Of a DNA stretch of 64,000 nucleotides, positions 1 through 13,172 are shown in pieces; positions within the stretch are counted from its first letter, which is position 1; every line of letters starts with the position of its first letter. The notes beneath the pieces are model-generated. The model saw nothing but the letters and a program-made list of their open reading frames with translations. It did not search any database and was not told where the DNA came from. Source of the DNA: Echinarachnius parma (taxonomy: Eukaryota > Echinodermata > Echinoidea > Clypeasteroida > Echinarachniidae); NCBI GenBank assembly GCA_037951105.1, contig JBAMJV010003990.1, positions 37,501 to 101,500 of the forward strand. Reading direction: 5' to 3'. The position numbers and the translations under genes were made by a program.

Positions 1-203
1 GACGATTGTTTTGCTTGGAAGAACTTGCGTCATATCTAGCATTTCCAAGCATTTTCTTTACGACATTCGATCAAAACTTCATTGCGTTTATTTAGCGCAA
101 TCAATATTGTCAATATCACCCAATGTCACTTGGAAGTTTCACATTTTTTGTCTAACTTGTTGTTTGAAAACCTGTAAAACCAATGCTATAGAAGCCGTCT
201 TGG
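1..203 (+). repeat. Dispersed repeat, copy 1 (direct repeat of 4134-4336)
   Basis: Shares long identical stretches with 4134-4336 (GCTTGGAAGAACTTGCGTCA; CCTGTAAAACCAATGCTATA). The two copies flank the CTA array region in direct orientation. The short ORF here is not supported. Confidence 0.8.
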
Positions 204-282
204 GCGGACACCTTACTATAGTGGCCCCTTGTCCTGTATACCTGAAGTTGCCACTTTGCACTGCTTTTATTCTAGAAGAGTA

Positions 283-533
283 TATACAGGGTGGCCCACA
301 AATAACGGAACGGGGTACTTGCCATACTAAAGACTCATGATGCCCGCCATACTGCATCGAGTAACGATCAACCCTGCGCCATTGTGAGTGTGCGTTCAGC
401 TGTGTATAGAGAAGAAAGGGTACTAACAATGGCGCACGCATTGAACGTTACTAGTTGCTATGACGGGCATCATGTGTCTTCATTATAGCAAGCACCCCGT
501 TCCGTTATTTCTGGGCCACCCTGTATAGGGGAT
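283..533. mobile_element. MITE with mariner-like ends (TACAGGGTGGCCCA)
   Basis: Inverted ends TATACAGGGTGGCCCACAAA and TTCTGGGCCACCCTGTATA enclose about 245 bp and are bordered by TA. End sequence and TA target suggest the IS630/Tc1/mariner group; no transposase is present. Confidence 0.75.
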
Positions 534-540
534 CTTTCAT

Positions 541-900
541 ATGTAAATGTATAATATATATTAGCGAGAAAACGTATTGATGAAGATGGTCTTGAATTAA
601 CTATTTTAATAAGGTCTTGTGTTGCGTCAAAGGACCGATAGTAACCTAATAATGATCAATGTATAACCTCATTGTAACTAGCCCTTTTTCAGAAGCATCG
701 CGATTTGTTTGTTAATCAGTTCCTACCTAGACTTCATTATACTAGACTATTTCAATTACGCTGATTGATTATAATATTTAGATATATTGACATAACAACA
801 ATAAATAAACAAACAAGACACACACGGTGATGATAACAAACATTTTGTTGAAAGTAGGGTTTTAGTGAGGGTAAACAAAAGTAATAATGATGAAAATAAT
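541..900. other. AT-rich non-coding sequence
   Basis: No coding, RNA or repeat structure recognised between the first MITE and the CTA array. Confidence 0.5.
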
Positions 901-935
901 GTTAATAATACTTTACCAATACTCCTCTTACCAGT

Positions 936-2515
<1,580 letters not shown>

Positions 2516-2519
2516 ACTT

Positions 2520-3260
2520 CTAGTATACGGCGCGGCGTAGCGAAAAGCGGTGGTCACAACCCGCCGTACTTGCAAGTGCGTGCTGTCTACTTGCAAAAAC
2601 GCGGGCAAAATTTGGGTATCCGTACGTGCCCGTGGTGAGTACCGACTCAGTACCGACTCAGTACGGATTTGGGAGCACGCAGACACTCCGTAGCACTTTT
2701 AGTGCACGAGGAACTTAAGCTGCGTTCTCGCTGCGTTCTACAGCCAATGAGCGCACGTGCGTGCTGCGCACGTGATAAGTGCGTGGTCCGTGCTTACTCG
2801 GCACTTCCCCAGTTCAACTGTGCAATGAGCACGCAGAACACACGTGGACCGTACCGAGTAAGCACGTGCTCCGCACTTACAACGCACGTTGTGCGCACTG
2901 ATTTCTGCAGTATAATATGAGCGGAAAAGGTTGTTCGCACTTGCACGCACTTAGTGAGTAAGGACACCGTACGTGAGCAGCACGAGTAAGTACGGCCTCC
3001 GTACGATAACTTGGCAACCGCACGGAGACCGTACGTTGTAAGCACGTTGTAAGCACGTTGTAAGCACGTACAACGCACTTACCACGTGCGCAAAGTACGA
3101 TGCACGCAACCGCTCACGGCCAGGCGTGGCGTGCGGGCCACGCACTTACACCGTGCGTTGACGGTACTCCCTCCCTGCCCTCCCCACGTTTTCAGAAAAA
3201 CGTAGCGGCCGTACGTGGCCTCCCCAAAAAACGTACGGACTAAAAACACGCACGGTGGGT
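2520..3260. repeat. GC-rich island dense in CACGT/ACGTG and GTACG words
   Basis: Differs in composition from its AT-rich surroundings. Words such as AGCACGTGC, GTAAGCACGTT (three times in a row near 3035), GTACGT and CGCACTTA recur on both strands. No convincing coding region. Confidence 0.6.
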
Positions 3261-3519
3261 TGTGACCAGGGCTTAAGTTAACCCGGCCTATATTTGCGTT
3301 CCAGCATATCGCGATCGATGGTTCCCCGTACTGTGAATGCGCTTGTGGTGCGTCAGAGGTTTGGATATATAATATTGATTCTAATTATTCAACAACAATG
3401 GCCATATATCTATCACGCGATTAAAGTATTATATTATTTAATTAGTCAGTAATCGATTTGTTTAGTTACATCACAGTTTTCAACTTTGTACGCGTATTGT
3501 GTAGGTCCTATAAACTAAT

Positions 3520-4005
3520 ACAGTGATATGTATAATGACAGGGCAGGAAAAACCCTCCGTAATCATGGTAACGCAATAATAACAAGGTGGCTACAAAATG
3601 ACACTAAATGTCACGAATTTCAGATAACTAAGTGATCACAATTCTACAATATTGTCAAGGTTAAACAATTCCATTACGCTGAGCGGGTATATTTATAGAA
3701 ACTGATACAGCAACATGTAGAAAACAAAACAAAAACAAAAACAACCATTGATTATAACAAGCAATTTCACGATACAACAATGTATAAGACAGCAACTATA
3801 GTTCCAAGTCAGAATTTCAGATTTATCATGGACAATGAGTATGATTTTTTGTTAGGGTAAATAATACTAATGATTATAATAATATACATTATAATAATAC
3901 TACTCTAATTAAAACAGTGATGTTTATAATGACAGGGCAGAAAAATCCTTCTTAACCATGGTATAACGCAAGAATAAAAAGGTTGCTACAAAATAACACT
4001 ACTAT
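3520..4005 (+). repeat. Pair of ~95 bp direct repeats (3520-3615 and 3910-4005)
   Basis: Both contain ATAATGACAGGGCAG, then a decayed CCATGGTAACGCAA segment and GGTGGCTACAAAAT or a close variant. Intervening sequence is AT-rich and non-coding. Confidence 0.6.
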
Positions 4006-4133
4006 AACATTGATGTCATGCATGTGTGAGTCATGTAAAATCGAATTTCGAACTAGTCTAGTTCAAAATGGCCGACCGCGGTGTAGTATCCCATATCACG
4101 AGTTATAGCAACACGTTATGACAACATTATTTG

Positions 4134-4336
4134 ACGAGTGTTTTGCTTGGAAGAACTTGCGTCATATCTAGCATTTCCAAGGCTGAATTTTTCTGTACGC
4201 CATTCGATCAAAACTTCATTGCGTAATTTAGCGCAATCAATATTGTCAACATCACCCAATGTCACTTGGAAGTTTCACATTTTTGTCTAACCTGTTGTTT
4301 GAAAACCTGTAAAACCAATGCTATAGAAGCCGTCTT
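4134..4336 (+). repeat. Dispersed repeat, copy 2
   Basis: Direct copy of 1-203 with a few small indels; followed by a fold-back element. Confidence 0.8.
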
Positions 4337-4342
4337 TGGGAC

Positions 4343-4990
4343 GTCTGACGTAGTAAACAGCATGACATCAAATGAGGCGGCCAATTTTCAAAATGTCCGA
4401 CATCGGCCACCGTGCATGAATATTGTTATTGTGAATGGTTAGGTCTTCACTGCTGATTAGAACTTGAATTTTGTGGTTATGTTGGGTTAGGAATTCATAT
4501 TTGATAACATTATCAATATCAAGTCAAGTTTTGATTCTTAAATCCACAATAGCGTCAAATTTTCAAAATGGCCGACATATTATGCCTCCTTGAATATTAT
4601 AATTTATAATGGTTTTATAGGCCTGCAGTGCTGACTAGAACATGATTTGTGTGGTTTTAATTGGTAGTAAATGCATATTGATATTATTTGGATGATCAGA
4701 CCTAGTTTTGAACCTCACATCTAAGATGGTACCAACTCAAAATGGCTGCCATCTGGATATTTCAAAATCATTTCATCGTTGATGTAAGGATGAAAACTTG
4801 ATTTGATCTTTATAATGTTATCAGTTATGAATTCCTCACACAGAATAACCCCATAATTCATCTTCTAATCAGCAGTAAAGGCCTAACCGTTACAAATAAC
4901 AATGTTCATGGTGGCCGATGGTGGCCGAAGTCGGCCATTTTAAAAATGGACCGCCCTATTATATTTCAGGTTGCAGTACGTCTGACAACT
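4343..4990. mobile_element. Fold-back element with arms of about 200 bp
   Basis: The left arm (GTCTGACGTAGTAAACAGCA, GGTTAGGTCTTCACTGCTGA) recurs inverted on the right (TAATCAGCAGTAAAGGCCTA, GTACGTCTGACA). AAAATGGCCGACAT-type words repeat inside. No ORF. Confidence 0.7.
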
Positions 4991-5061
4991 CCCATATCCC
5001 TGGTCTGATCATCATAGTAATATCAGATATGAATTCTTAACCCTATACAACCCCCGAACCA

Positions 5062-5263
5062 GTGGCGTAGCTACGGTGGGGGGGGGGGGGGGGGGGGGGG
5101 CACGGGGGGGCCTGTGCCCCCCCCCCAATCATTTTGAAAAAACAATAGAAAACATAAGGGGCCATTTTTTGAAAAAACAAAGAAATACATAAGGTGTGCC
5201 CCCCCCCCCCCCAATAATTTTGCGTGCCCCCCAATCAGTCCGACCACGCTACGCCACTGCCCA
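5062..5263. mobile_element. MITE with AGTGGCGTAGC ends and poly-G/poly-C interior
   Basis: Left end CAGTGGCGTAGCTACGG, right end CACGCTACGCCACTG. The interior is dominated by G and C runs, and the right part (CCCCCCAATCAGTCCGACCA) recurs near 20520. Confidence 0.7.
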
Positions 5264-5274
5264 GAACATATGGC

Positions 5275-5395
5275 ATATTCGGGCAAAATGATGTTACATT
5301 CGGGCAATGTCATGTTATTTTCGGGCAAAATTATTTCATATTCGGGCAAAATCGTAATATCTTAGACAAAACAATTCCAAATATATCATTTCGGG
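5275..5395 (+). repeat. Tandem GCCCGAAT-type repeat, second locus
   Basis: Units like CATATTCGGGCAAAATGATG. It directly follows the AGTGGCGTAGC MITE, as also near 20.2 kb, so MITE and repeat probably move together. Confidence 0.7.
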
Positions 5396-5399
5396 CATC

Positions 5400-5750
5400 A
5401 ATGAGGCGATGATCTGTTTTTGTTTGTTTGCTTGTCAGGTGAAAATTTGAATATTCACGCAAAAGTCATCAGCCCCCCCTCTCCCCTCCCCCCAAGAGGA
5501 ACGTGTCCCTACGCCCATACCCGTGGTCATATTCAAACCTGCCTTGGATGGTTGGCGGCGCGATAGGGGGTACATAATGTTTAAACATAGTCTAAACTAG
5601 ACTACCTCGAACATAACCCTGGCACACACTTTTGTTTTGGTTCATGTTTTATTCCTCCAAATAAATAGAACAAAAACATCAATAAGAATTTCGCAAACAT
5701 AATTATGCATGATATACATGTATGTTCCACACCCACACACACACACCCAT

Positions 5751-5781
<31 letters not shown>

Positions 5782-6420
5782 AACACTCACACAAACTTTG
5801 TTTCCTTGTTTGCTTCATAGTGTATGTTTGAAGCAGAGGGTAAAACGAAGTCTAATTCAAATGCAACATAATATTGACTCTTTTCATCCATTTTTAATAA
5901 ACTTTCATTTATTTGAATGGTACACCTTTGTATTAACACGTTCATACAACCATACAAGTATTTTATTATTATTTTATAAGTATTATACACATGTGATTAT
6001 AAGAAAATCAATATAATTATGAACGCATATATTATAATCCTTAAGTATTGAAGACAAAGTAATACTCCTAGCTTAAAGTAGAATCCGTACGCTTTTTACA
6101 CTATACGTCATATTTGTACTTGATGTTCTAACACCTTATACATATCGAGCACAATCTAAGTGACTAAAATCAGACTTGTGCTGTAATATGTGACTTACTT
6201 TCAACTGTTGTGATGATAATAATCCATGACACATACGTACATGCATGTACATTGACACACATTCAGAAAATAATAAACAGTACAACGCATTTGACTTTTC
6301 CTGCATTATGTGTTTCCTTTGTCATTGTGGTCTGTCAGATTTCACCAAATGGATGATTGTAGTACCCTTTTGCCTCACGAAAGTTAAACTTTGATGAAGT
6401 CTGCAAAAGAGAATCTGTAC
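5400..6420. other. Non-coding, apart from a CA microsatellite
   Basis: AT-rich sequence; the short ORFs are formed by the CA repeat or by chance. Nothing else recognised. Confidence 0.5.
5727..5800 (+). repeat. (CA)n microsatellite
   Basis: CA dinucleotide run, interrupted by CC and CG. No gene. Confidence 0.85.
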
Positions 6421-6422
6421 CT

Positions 6423-6807
6423 TTAAAGGGATCTAGTAACTTTGTTGACATGTGCGAAAACTGGCAAATGGTTGAACAAAATGTGCATTTCTGTGATCTG
6501 ATGTCCACTTAGAGATAAGTGAAAATGCAATGGTTAATTAATGTCTAATGACCGAGTAGTGAACGAAAATACAAAGCGATATTCGCCATCTAATTGCACT
6601 GACTATGTACTAGTTATGATTATCCAGTAGATAATTATAAATCTGAACACTTCAATCATACATATCTTTATAACGGAAGAGAAATTTGAAAAACCGAAAC
6701 CTATTACATTCTTCTTTTGGTAATACGACTAAAATGAGGCATGGGAGAACCACTAGAGTTCCAAGTAGGTTTTGAGGATTTGGGCGATTTTTACTAGATC
6801 CCTTTAA
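6423..6807. mobile_element. MITE family M3 (copy 1)
   Basis: Starts TTAAAGGGATCTAGTAACTT and ends TTTTACTAGATCCCTTTAA. Other copies at 45530-45848 and 51516-51899, and one split copy around 54179-55420. Confidence 0.85.
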
Positions 6808-7127
6808 AGCTAAACGACAGCTGTGGGAAGCCCCTCGAACAAGAAAAGTAAAATATTCTCTTTCATCCCCGACAATGAGAACATATTATAATCATATCTC
6901 GTATGTAAAGAGTTGCCTGGAAAGTAAAACTACCTTTAAATCGCTCCATCTGCTATGTTTGAGGTACATTGTTTTGTCAAAGTTACTGATGAACTTTAAG
7001 AGCAATTTATACAATCTTAATAGGTCAAAGGTGACGTTAAACACAACTTTACAAAATCATGTTGAAGGTAAAGATCTTGGGTGGTTTTTGATATAATATT
7101 ATTCTGCCAAAATTATATGTACAACCA

Positions 7128-7530
7128 TTAAAGAGAACCAACACCCAAAAATAATATTTTTATACACGAAAGGGAATTTTTTAGTAGTCCATTCCACCAA
7201 CAAGTTCAGAAAGATAGCTTCCCAGACAAATTATAGTTATAATTGGAAAACGCACCACCATGCTAAAGCATGTGTTCATAGGTCTGCAGACGAAGAATAT
7301 AAAATTATATTGTCTAGGACGAACACATCGTCCGTGATTCTATTGTCTCCAAACGTACGCGTAAGTTGGATTGGCGCACCCGCAGTCGTTTGGCGCATAC
7401 GGAACCATGAGGCCATGATCATGTTGGTGGTAATTAACCCTTTACAAAGTGTTGGACATCTATCTAATATCACACAAGGGTACCACGACAAATAATGATG
7501 CTGTTCTTTGCCTGGTGGTCCCCTATAATT
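7128..7530. mobile_element. MITE family M5 (copy 2, inverted)
   Basis: Starts TTAAAGAGAACCAACACCCA and ends CTTTGCCTGGTGGTCCCC; interior GTTTGGCGCATACGGAACC matches copy 1 in reverse. Confidence 0.78.
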
Positions 7531-7980
7531 ACTGTAAAATTGACAGGATGAATATCAAAACATGACGTGCAGCAATGACCTATAGCGAAGAAGGTTTAGG
7601 GATACTTCCATGTTGACTATGACCATTGAGCTGAAGGTCTCCACCCGGGATCTACAAGGCATGGGTGTTCAGAACTATACTCTATGGCTGTAGAGAGCAT
7701 GGACCCTTCTATACATGTAAATACCTACTCCAATCAATAGCAGATGACTTTGGGCATATTCACCTGGCGCTGGCGCGACTACCAGATTTGCCAGTGTATT
7801 GACCCCATGTGTTTTCCCGACGGAATAAGACGCGATTAGGTGAGAGCGGTTAATGCACGGAGTTGGACAAAATAATCTAGTTTATTAAGAGACCACATAT
7901 CAGTTCCCAGCATTTTTGCCCGGATGTTTTTATGCTAAATTATTACTTAATGGAAAAGAAACAGATGATGGAAATTACAC

Positions 7981-7986
7981 TTTATT
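7981..7986 (-). promoter_or_regulatory. Polyadenylation signal AATAAA of the LRR-Ig gene
   Basis: A perfect AATAAA on the minus strand about 20 bases past the stop codon of the LRR-Ig gene. It would give a very short 3' UTR. No stronger signal was noticed in the next few hundred bases. Confidence 0.5.
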
Positions 7987-8005
7987 TGATATAAATATGG
8001 CCGCT

Positions 8006-11000
8006 TTAATTGTTGACTGTTCGTTTTACTTCTGTCCTTACAACACAAATAAACCAAATAAAAAGAGAACCTATCACGATTATCCCGATCGATGCCAATA
8101 TTATACTGAGGATTAGCAACCATGGCAATCTGCTCTCTTGTGTGAGGTAACTTGTTCGACTGCAGGACACACTGCGCGCCCATTCTTTCGCGTTGATAGG
8201 ATCCCTGGCCATCCTGGCCGGAATATGACGTGAATTAGTTACCGGATTGCTGTCACTATCGACCACAATGAGGGTAAGAGTGAATTCCAGGTTTGTCAAA
8301 GCCGCGCTTTTTAAACCGCAATCGTACTTTCCACTCTGGTTGGGTATGACTCGTTCAAAGACGAGCTCACCGTTGGCATTCATGGATACGTTATCGAAAT
8401 TGTTAGCTGCAATATTGAAATCTTCAGTAGTCATCCCGGTGGCCATACCTATAACCATACCATTAGGAACCACCCAAGTGATATCAGAGCGCCGCGAAGT
8501 GTTCATCGGACAGGGCAAGACTAAAGCGTCATCTTTGTCAACGTAGAGGATTGGGTTGTTGGATGAACATAGTCTAACAACGTCGGGTGTTACTCCGGTA
8601 CTACAGTTACCACCATCAAAGTCCAGGAGGCTCTTGTTCGTAGCCCAAGCTGGAGTTGCACAATGCATTTCGGGGTCTATATACCTTGACATAAGTAGCC
8701 AATTATGAAATGGTCGCAGGCGACAATTACAATGCCATTTGTTTCTACCTCTGAGCTCGAGTGACTTCGATAAAAAGGGCAATGCCCCTACGTCCAGGAA
8801 AGTGAGGTGATTATTACTTATGTCAATTTTAGACCATGTATTAAAATTACTGTGGGAAAATGCCCCGGTATATATTGACATTATTTCATTATCATCAACG
8901 TGCAGCTCCCTCAGCTTCAACAACGAGAACAAGTCATCACTGCGTATCGCTCGGATCTTGTTCCTTGACAATATCAAGGTGCGCAGAGATACAAAGTTTG
9001 GTTCTTTCCCTACTTGGTGCGGAATCTCTACGAAGTCGTTATCGGACAAGTCCAAGATCGTCAATGATTGAGATCTGAACTTTGGGAAACGCCAAATATC
9101 GTTTTGCGACAGAAACAAATAATACAGACGCGTTTCAATCACCATAGACTCATTCCGTGACCATAGAGTTACCAGACTGTTGTTGTTCATCTCTAAAATT
9201 GAGAGGTCGGAAAAGGTTTGCAGTTCATTGACTATACTTGTACCAAGTTTAAAGTGCATATGGGACAAGATAAGCGTTTCTATAGTTCCCATACCACCAA
9301 ATGCAGAATCTGACGCATGCGTCAGTGAATTACCTGACAGGTCTAATCTAAGCAACTGTGGGCATACAGAGAAGGTTCCAGCATCAACATACTGGATACG
9401 ATTCCAGGCGAGATCAATGTATTTTACTCGTATCAAACCAACGAAGTTGATAGAAACCAAAGATGTTAACATGTTGCGACTTAAATTTAAGGAATTCAAA
9501 TTACTTGCTGAATAAAAAATTCTCGAGTCCAGCAATGAGATGTTATTAGAAGACAACTTCAGTACTAACAGTGAAGATCCAAAATACACGTTACTCAGAA
9601 TATCGGACATGTAATTGCTTGAGAAGTCAACATGCTGCATGTTTTGCGGTAGGGGAAACCCACACGGCAAAGAAACCATTCTGTTAGCTGACATGGTTAG
9701 GGAAATTAATGACGGTGGAAGAACCGTTGTGAAAATCTTGATTTGATTTCCATCTAATTTAAGGTAACTCAGTGAAATGAAATTGAATAATGCTTCGGTC
9801 TCTGCGACAGAAATGTTGTTATCCCTTACACTCATAAACTTAATTATATTAAAAGGGAATGTGGGTATACGGACAAGTTTATTGGAATCAAGAAATAAAC
9901 GTTGTAGCTCATGATATTCACCCATAGCACTGGTATTGACATCTCGCATAACGTTCCCGTCAAGATAAAGCTCTTGTAACGAAAGTAGCAATGTCAAGTA
10001 AGGGATCTGTTCAAGTTTATTTCCAGTGAGAAAGAGATGTCGAAGCTTGGGAAAGTCTAGGGCCCCGTCCTTTATCCAATGTATGTGGTTGTATGAAAGA
10101 TTGAGATACCCAAGTTCGGGGAGGTGTGGTAGATGTTTTAGTTCACGTAGCAAGTTTCCGTTTAACAACAATTTTTGTAAATTTGTCATGTTAGCTAATT
10201 CTTGCTCGTCCCACGATGTAATACAATTTTGTTGTAAATACAGGGCGGATAAAACCGGAAGGCTAGGGATGCATTTAAGTGTATAAAGCTGGTTGCTGGA
10301 AAGAATCAGGAAAGTCAGACTCCGAAGAGAATCGGGATTACTGAAACTAAGGTTGCGAATTATGTTGCCGTAAGCGTACAGGTACAGTAAGTTGGGGCAT
10401 CGTCCTACTACCAGTTCCGTTAGACGATTTCCCGCGAAGTTGACGCTTTCGACATCCGGACCTTCTATTCCAAAAGGGAACATATCGGTTAGTGTATTCA
10501 GTTGGTTGTCGTTCATGACGATACTGCGTAAGGTAGAAGGGGACATAAACGGCGTTCTTGTTAGCCTGTTCATTTTGAGATTGAGGAACCGCAACTCAGG
10601 AAGGCGAGAAAGTGCACCCTCTTCAAGAACAGCGATCTCATTATTAAACAACCTTATTTCGCGTAACGATGACATGTTTCGCACTGCCAGGACGCTGTAA
10701 ATATGGTTCTTCTCCAAATTCAAATATATCAACTTCTGCCAGCACGAAAATGCAGCATATGTCAGAATCCTTATTCGATTCTTGCCCATATGGAGGTGAG
10801 TTAGTCCGGAAAGATTACTGCATGAATCTACAGAGCGCAATTCGTTGTTTGTCAGATCCAGGTTTTTAGTCGTATCATGATCAACATGATCAATCACGAA
10901 CGTTTCCAATTCGGTTACACCATTTCCTTGCAGGTTTAACTGAACCACTCGGTATGGTATCACGACTGGATTTCTAAAATGGTTCAACGAAAAGTCTAAA

Positions 11001-11443
11001 TAAGTGAAGTGGGTTGCGATATTAAGTTCATTTGGTACTTCAGAGAACATATTCGCCGCAAGTGATAGTTCCAAAAGATTGACTAAGGACTGCATCGAAG
11101 GTAGACGTGATAGTCGATTCCCGTTGAGTTTAAGAATTGTGAGTGACTCAAATCTGTCGAATGAACATTCCTCAATGAAGCTTATTCGGTTGTTCATCAG
11201 AGACAACAGTTTGAGCGAATGTTGACATGAGAAGTCGTGAATAGTTATTTCCTTTACCAGTGAATTATGAAGGGAAAATTCCGTCGTGTTGCAAGGAATA
11301 CCTTTCGGAATTTCTTTTAAAGCAGATCCATAGTTAAACACAACGAATTTCCCAAAGCGTGTTTCACAGAAGAATCCACTCGGACACGTTTCTTGGCTCT
11401 TACTCGATCCAAACGCAGCGAGTAAGATTATTAGGAAAAACAT
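8006..11443 (-). CDS. LRR-Ig transmembrane receptor-like protein (1145 aa, single exon)
   Basis: A single open frame on the minus strand. I start it at the Met whose codon is at 11443-11441 because a signal peptide follows at once (MFFLIILLAAFG, then SSKSQ) and it has A at -3; an in-frame Met 34 codons upstream (11545) has weaker context and would put hydrophilic residues before the signal. Seen in order: Cys pair near residues 20-26; a long run of LxxLxLxxN leucine-rich repeats, about residues 40-895; an LRR C-terminal cap with Cys at 905, 907, 928 and 947; an Ig domain with Cys978, Trp990 and a YDC motif ending at Cys1042; a hydrophobic helix at about 1107-1135; a short tail RTEVKRTVNN. The tail has no TIR, death or ITAM-like motif, so signalling would need a partner. 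LRR-Ig membrane proteins are adhesion or immune recognition molecules in many animals and are expanded in amphioxus; the ligand here is unknown. No frameshift or stop interrupts it. Confidence 0.93.
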   Translation of the reverse strand: MFFLIILLAAFGSSKSQETCPSGFFCETRFGKFVVFNYGSALKEIPKGIPCNTTEFSLHNSLVKEITIHDFSCQHSLKLLSLMNNRISFIEECSFDRFESLTILKLNGNRLSRLPSMQSLVNLLELSLAANMFSEVPNELNIATHFTYLDFSLNHFRNPVVIPYRVVQLNLQGNGVTELETFVIDHVDHDTTKNLDLTNNELRSVDSCSNLSGLTHLHMGKNRIRILTYAAFSCWQKLIYLNLEKNHIYSVLAVRNMSSLREIRLFNNEIAVLEEGALSRLPELRFLNLKMNRLTRTPFMSPSTLRSIVMNDNQLNTLTDMFPFGIEGPDVESVNFAGNRLTELVVGRCPNLLYLYAYGNIIRNLSFSNPDSLRSLTFLILSSNQLYTLKCIPSLPVLSALYLQQNCITSWDEQELANMTNLQKLLLNGNLLRELKHLPHLPELGYLNLSYNHIHWIKDGALDFPKLRHLFLTGNKLEQIPYLTLLLSLQELYLDGNVMRDVNTSAMGEYHELQRLFLDSNKLVRIPTFPFNIIKFMSVRDNNISVAETEALFNFISLSYLKLDGNQIKIFTTVLPPSLISLTMSANRMVSLPCGFPLPQNMQHVDFSSNYMSDILSNVYFGSSLLVLKLSSNNISLLDSRIFYSASNLNSLNLSRNMLTSLVSINFVGLIRVKYIDLAWNRIQYVDAGTFSVCPQLLRLDLSGNSLTHASDSAFGGMGTIETLILSHMHFKLGTSIVNELQTFSDLSILEMNNNSLVTLWSRNESMVIETRLYYLFLSQNDIWRFPKFRSQSLTILDLSDNDFVEIPHQVGKEPNFVSLRTLILSRNKIRAIRSDDLFSLLKLRELHVDDNEIMSIYTGAFSHSNFNTWSKIDISNNHLTFLDVGALPFLSKSLELRGRNKWHCNCRLRPFHNWLLMSRYIDPEMHCATPAWATNKSLLDFDGGNCSTGVTPDVVRLCSSNNPILYVDKDDALVLPCPMNTSRRSDITWVVPNGMVIGMATGMTTEDFNIAANNFDNVSMNANGELVFERVIPNQSGKYDCGLKSAALTNLEFTLTLIVVDSDSNPVTNSRHIPARMARDPINAKEWARSVSCSRTSYLTQESRLPWLLILSIILASIGIIVIGSLFIWFICVVRTEVKRTVNN

Positions 11444-11649
11444 GGTGCCACACGCTTCTTTGCTCCTAAGTCGTTTGCTTCTTTGCTCACAGCATATGTG
11501 AGAGAACTCTGCAAATGGGTCTTCCGCATTCGTCAGTGTCAACATTAGTAGTTCAGTTGTACATCATGTGCTTGTATAAAATGCAAGAGGTTACGCATAG
11601 GCTATCAAGTCCATCCCCTTGTGTTTTGTTGGATGATTTGTATGATCCC

Positions 11650-11655
11650 TTTATA
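11650..11655 (-). promoter_or_regulatory. Candidate TATA box (TATAAA) of the LRR-Ig gene
   Basis: TATAAA on the minus strand about 207 bases upstream of the chosen start. Transcription would begin near 11620. The inferred leader contains short upstream open frames (ATG GAC TTG ... TAA and ATG ATG TAC AAC TGA), which could lower translation. No transcript data were available. Confidence 0.35.
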
Positions 11656-11717
11656 CTAAATTCTCTCGAGTTTCAGTTTGGTACAAATATTTGTGCTTCT
11701 TCAGTCCTCCTCTTAAG

Positions 11718-11933
11718 CAGTTTCAAGAGGTTGTTCAATTTGAAGAGGATCTGGTTTTGCATTCTTGAATGGCTTCCTTAATTAAGGCAACATTCTAAGA
11801 TTAAAGCCAAATGACAGTATACGCCCAGTTTCAAGAGGTTGTTCAATTTGAAGAGGATCTGGTTTTGCATTCTTGAATGGCTTCCTTAATTAAGGCAACA
11901 TTCTAAGATTAAAGCCAAATGACAGTATACGCC
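11718..11933 (+). repeat. Perfect-looking 108 bp tandem duplication upstream of the LRR-Ig gene
   Basis: Unit begins CAGTTTCAAGAGGTTGTTCA and ends GACAGTATACGCC; copies at 11718-11825 and 11826-11933. Degenerate relatives occur at 12385-12590, 13175-13435 and 13436-13600, so this is the newest part of an older repeat field. Confidence 0.85.
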
Positions 11934-11939
11934 CCACAC

Positions 11940-12430
11940 ACACGCACACACAAATCAAAATATGCTTTAATCACCTACCATGTGAAAGAATATATAACTG
12001 ATCTGTTACTGTAAAGATTTTGACAAAAACCTGCTTTGAATTTGACTATTTGAGCATTAAAAGGTTCTAATTACAGCGATCTGTTACCACAGATCAATCA
12101 ATTCAACCACATAATGTACGCTGCTTGCGAAAGCTATGAGAGCGCACGTGTGCATGGCATATATCGGGCTTGTCGACCCGATCTCCAGCCAAGCGGAGCG
12201 GCGCGAACGGGCGGTGAATTTAGGCCAAATCTCACTGTCGGGAATTGAAGTTCCACCAATATTTCTGCATTTAATGATACTAAGGTTCGGATTTTACCAC
12301 ACAAACTCTTTTTGTTAATACTAATTGAACAGTATTGATCAATTTGGCCAGTACAGATGTTTTCGGTAAGTTTCCCAATACTGTTATTTGGCTTTAATAC
12401 AAATACTACTGGTGTCGTCAATATGTTTTT
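11940..12430. repeat. Dispersed repeat M6, copy 1
   Basis: Shares ACCATGTGAAAGA, GCGCACGTGTGCA and GCGAACGGGCGGTGAATTTA with 41815-42260. Short ORFs in both copies are shadows. Confidence 0.65.
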
Positions 12431-12593
12431 ACTATTTTTTATTTTTAGAAATTTCTTTTTTTAGTAGAATCCCGTTATTAATATATAAATATAAATACAT
12501 ACTACAATGTGCTTCACTAATCTTCTTTCCAATTTGTTAGAATTATTTTCGTTGTTATTAATCCTACTGTTGTGCAGTCTCTAGTTGTTCAAT

Positions 12594-13172
12594 TTAAAGG
12601 GATAGTTGAGTTTTGGTATAGAGGGCGCTACACAAAATTATTTTTTGTGAGAAAATGAAAAACTGAGTGTCAAATTCGAAAGAGCACACAATTTTAATGA
12701 CAGAATAAACTTTATTTGATCAAAATCGGTTCAGAAATGGCTGAAATATCCAAAAACATAACCATTTAAATAATTGTGAGGCCCCATAATTATTCGATAA
12801 TTTTGAACCAGCAGTTAAATTTTTTGTTAAAATTCTTCCTCTTATATTCAAAGATTTAAAAATTAAAGAGGTTTTTCAATAGTTGTTGATTATCTCTCTA
12901 TCTAATCACTATTTCAACTAAACACCAAATGCACAATATTTTATTTAGAATGGTTGAAACCGATAAGTGTTTAGAGAGCCCCTCTAGAGTTTTAACGGCT
13001 TTTTAAAAATGATAACAGGCTTTTTACTTAGTCATTTGTAATGTTGTATTCCTTTCGAGCATGGTGGAGTTATAACTATTAGTTTGTAATGTAATGGTGC
13101 AGGTTTTGGTTACTAAAATTCAGTTTGACCAAAACTGTACTCTCTTTACCAGAACTCAACTATCCCTTTAAA
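12594..13172. mobile_element. MITE family M1 (TTAAAGGGATAGTTGAG ends)
   Basis: Terminal inverted repeats: left TTAAAGGGATAGTTGAGTTT, right the reverse complement ending CTCAACTATCCCTTTAA. About 580 bp, no coding capacity. Related copies lie at 14866-15373, 31864-32412 and 37171-37679. Confidence 0.85.

Noticed and set aside
11444..11545. Upstream Met of the LRR-Ig frame as the true start
   Set aside because: It would place 34 hydrophilic residues before the signal peptide and has weaker start context than the Met at 11443.
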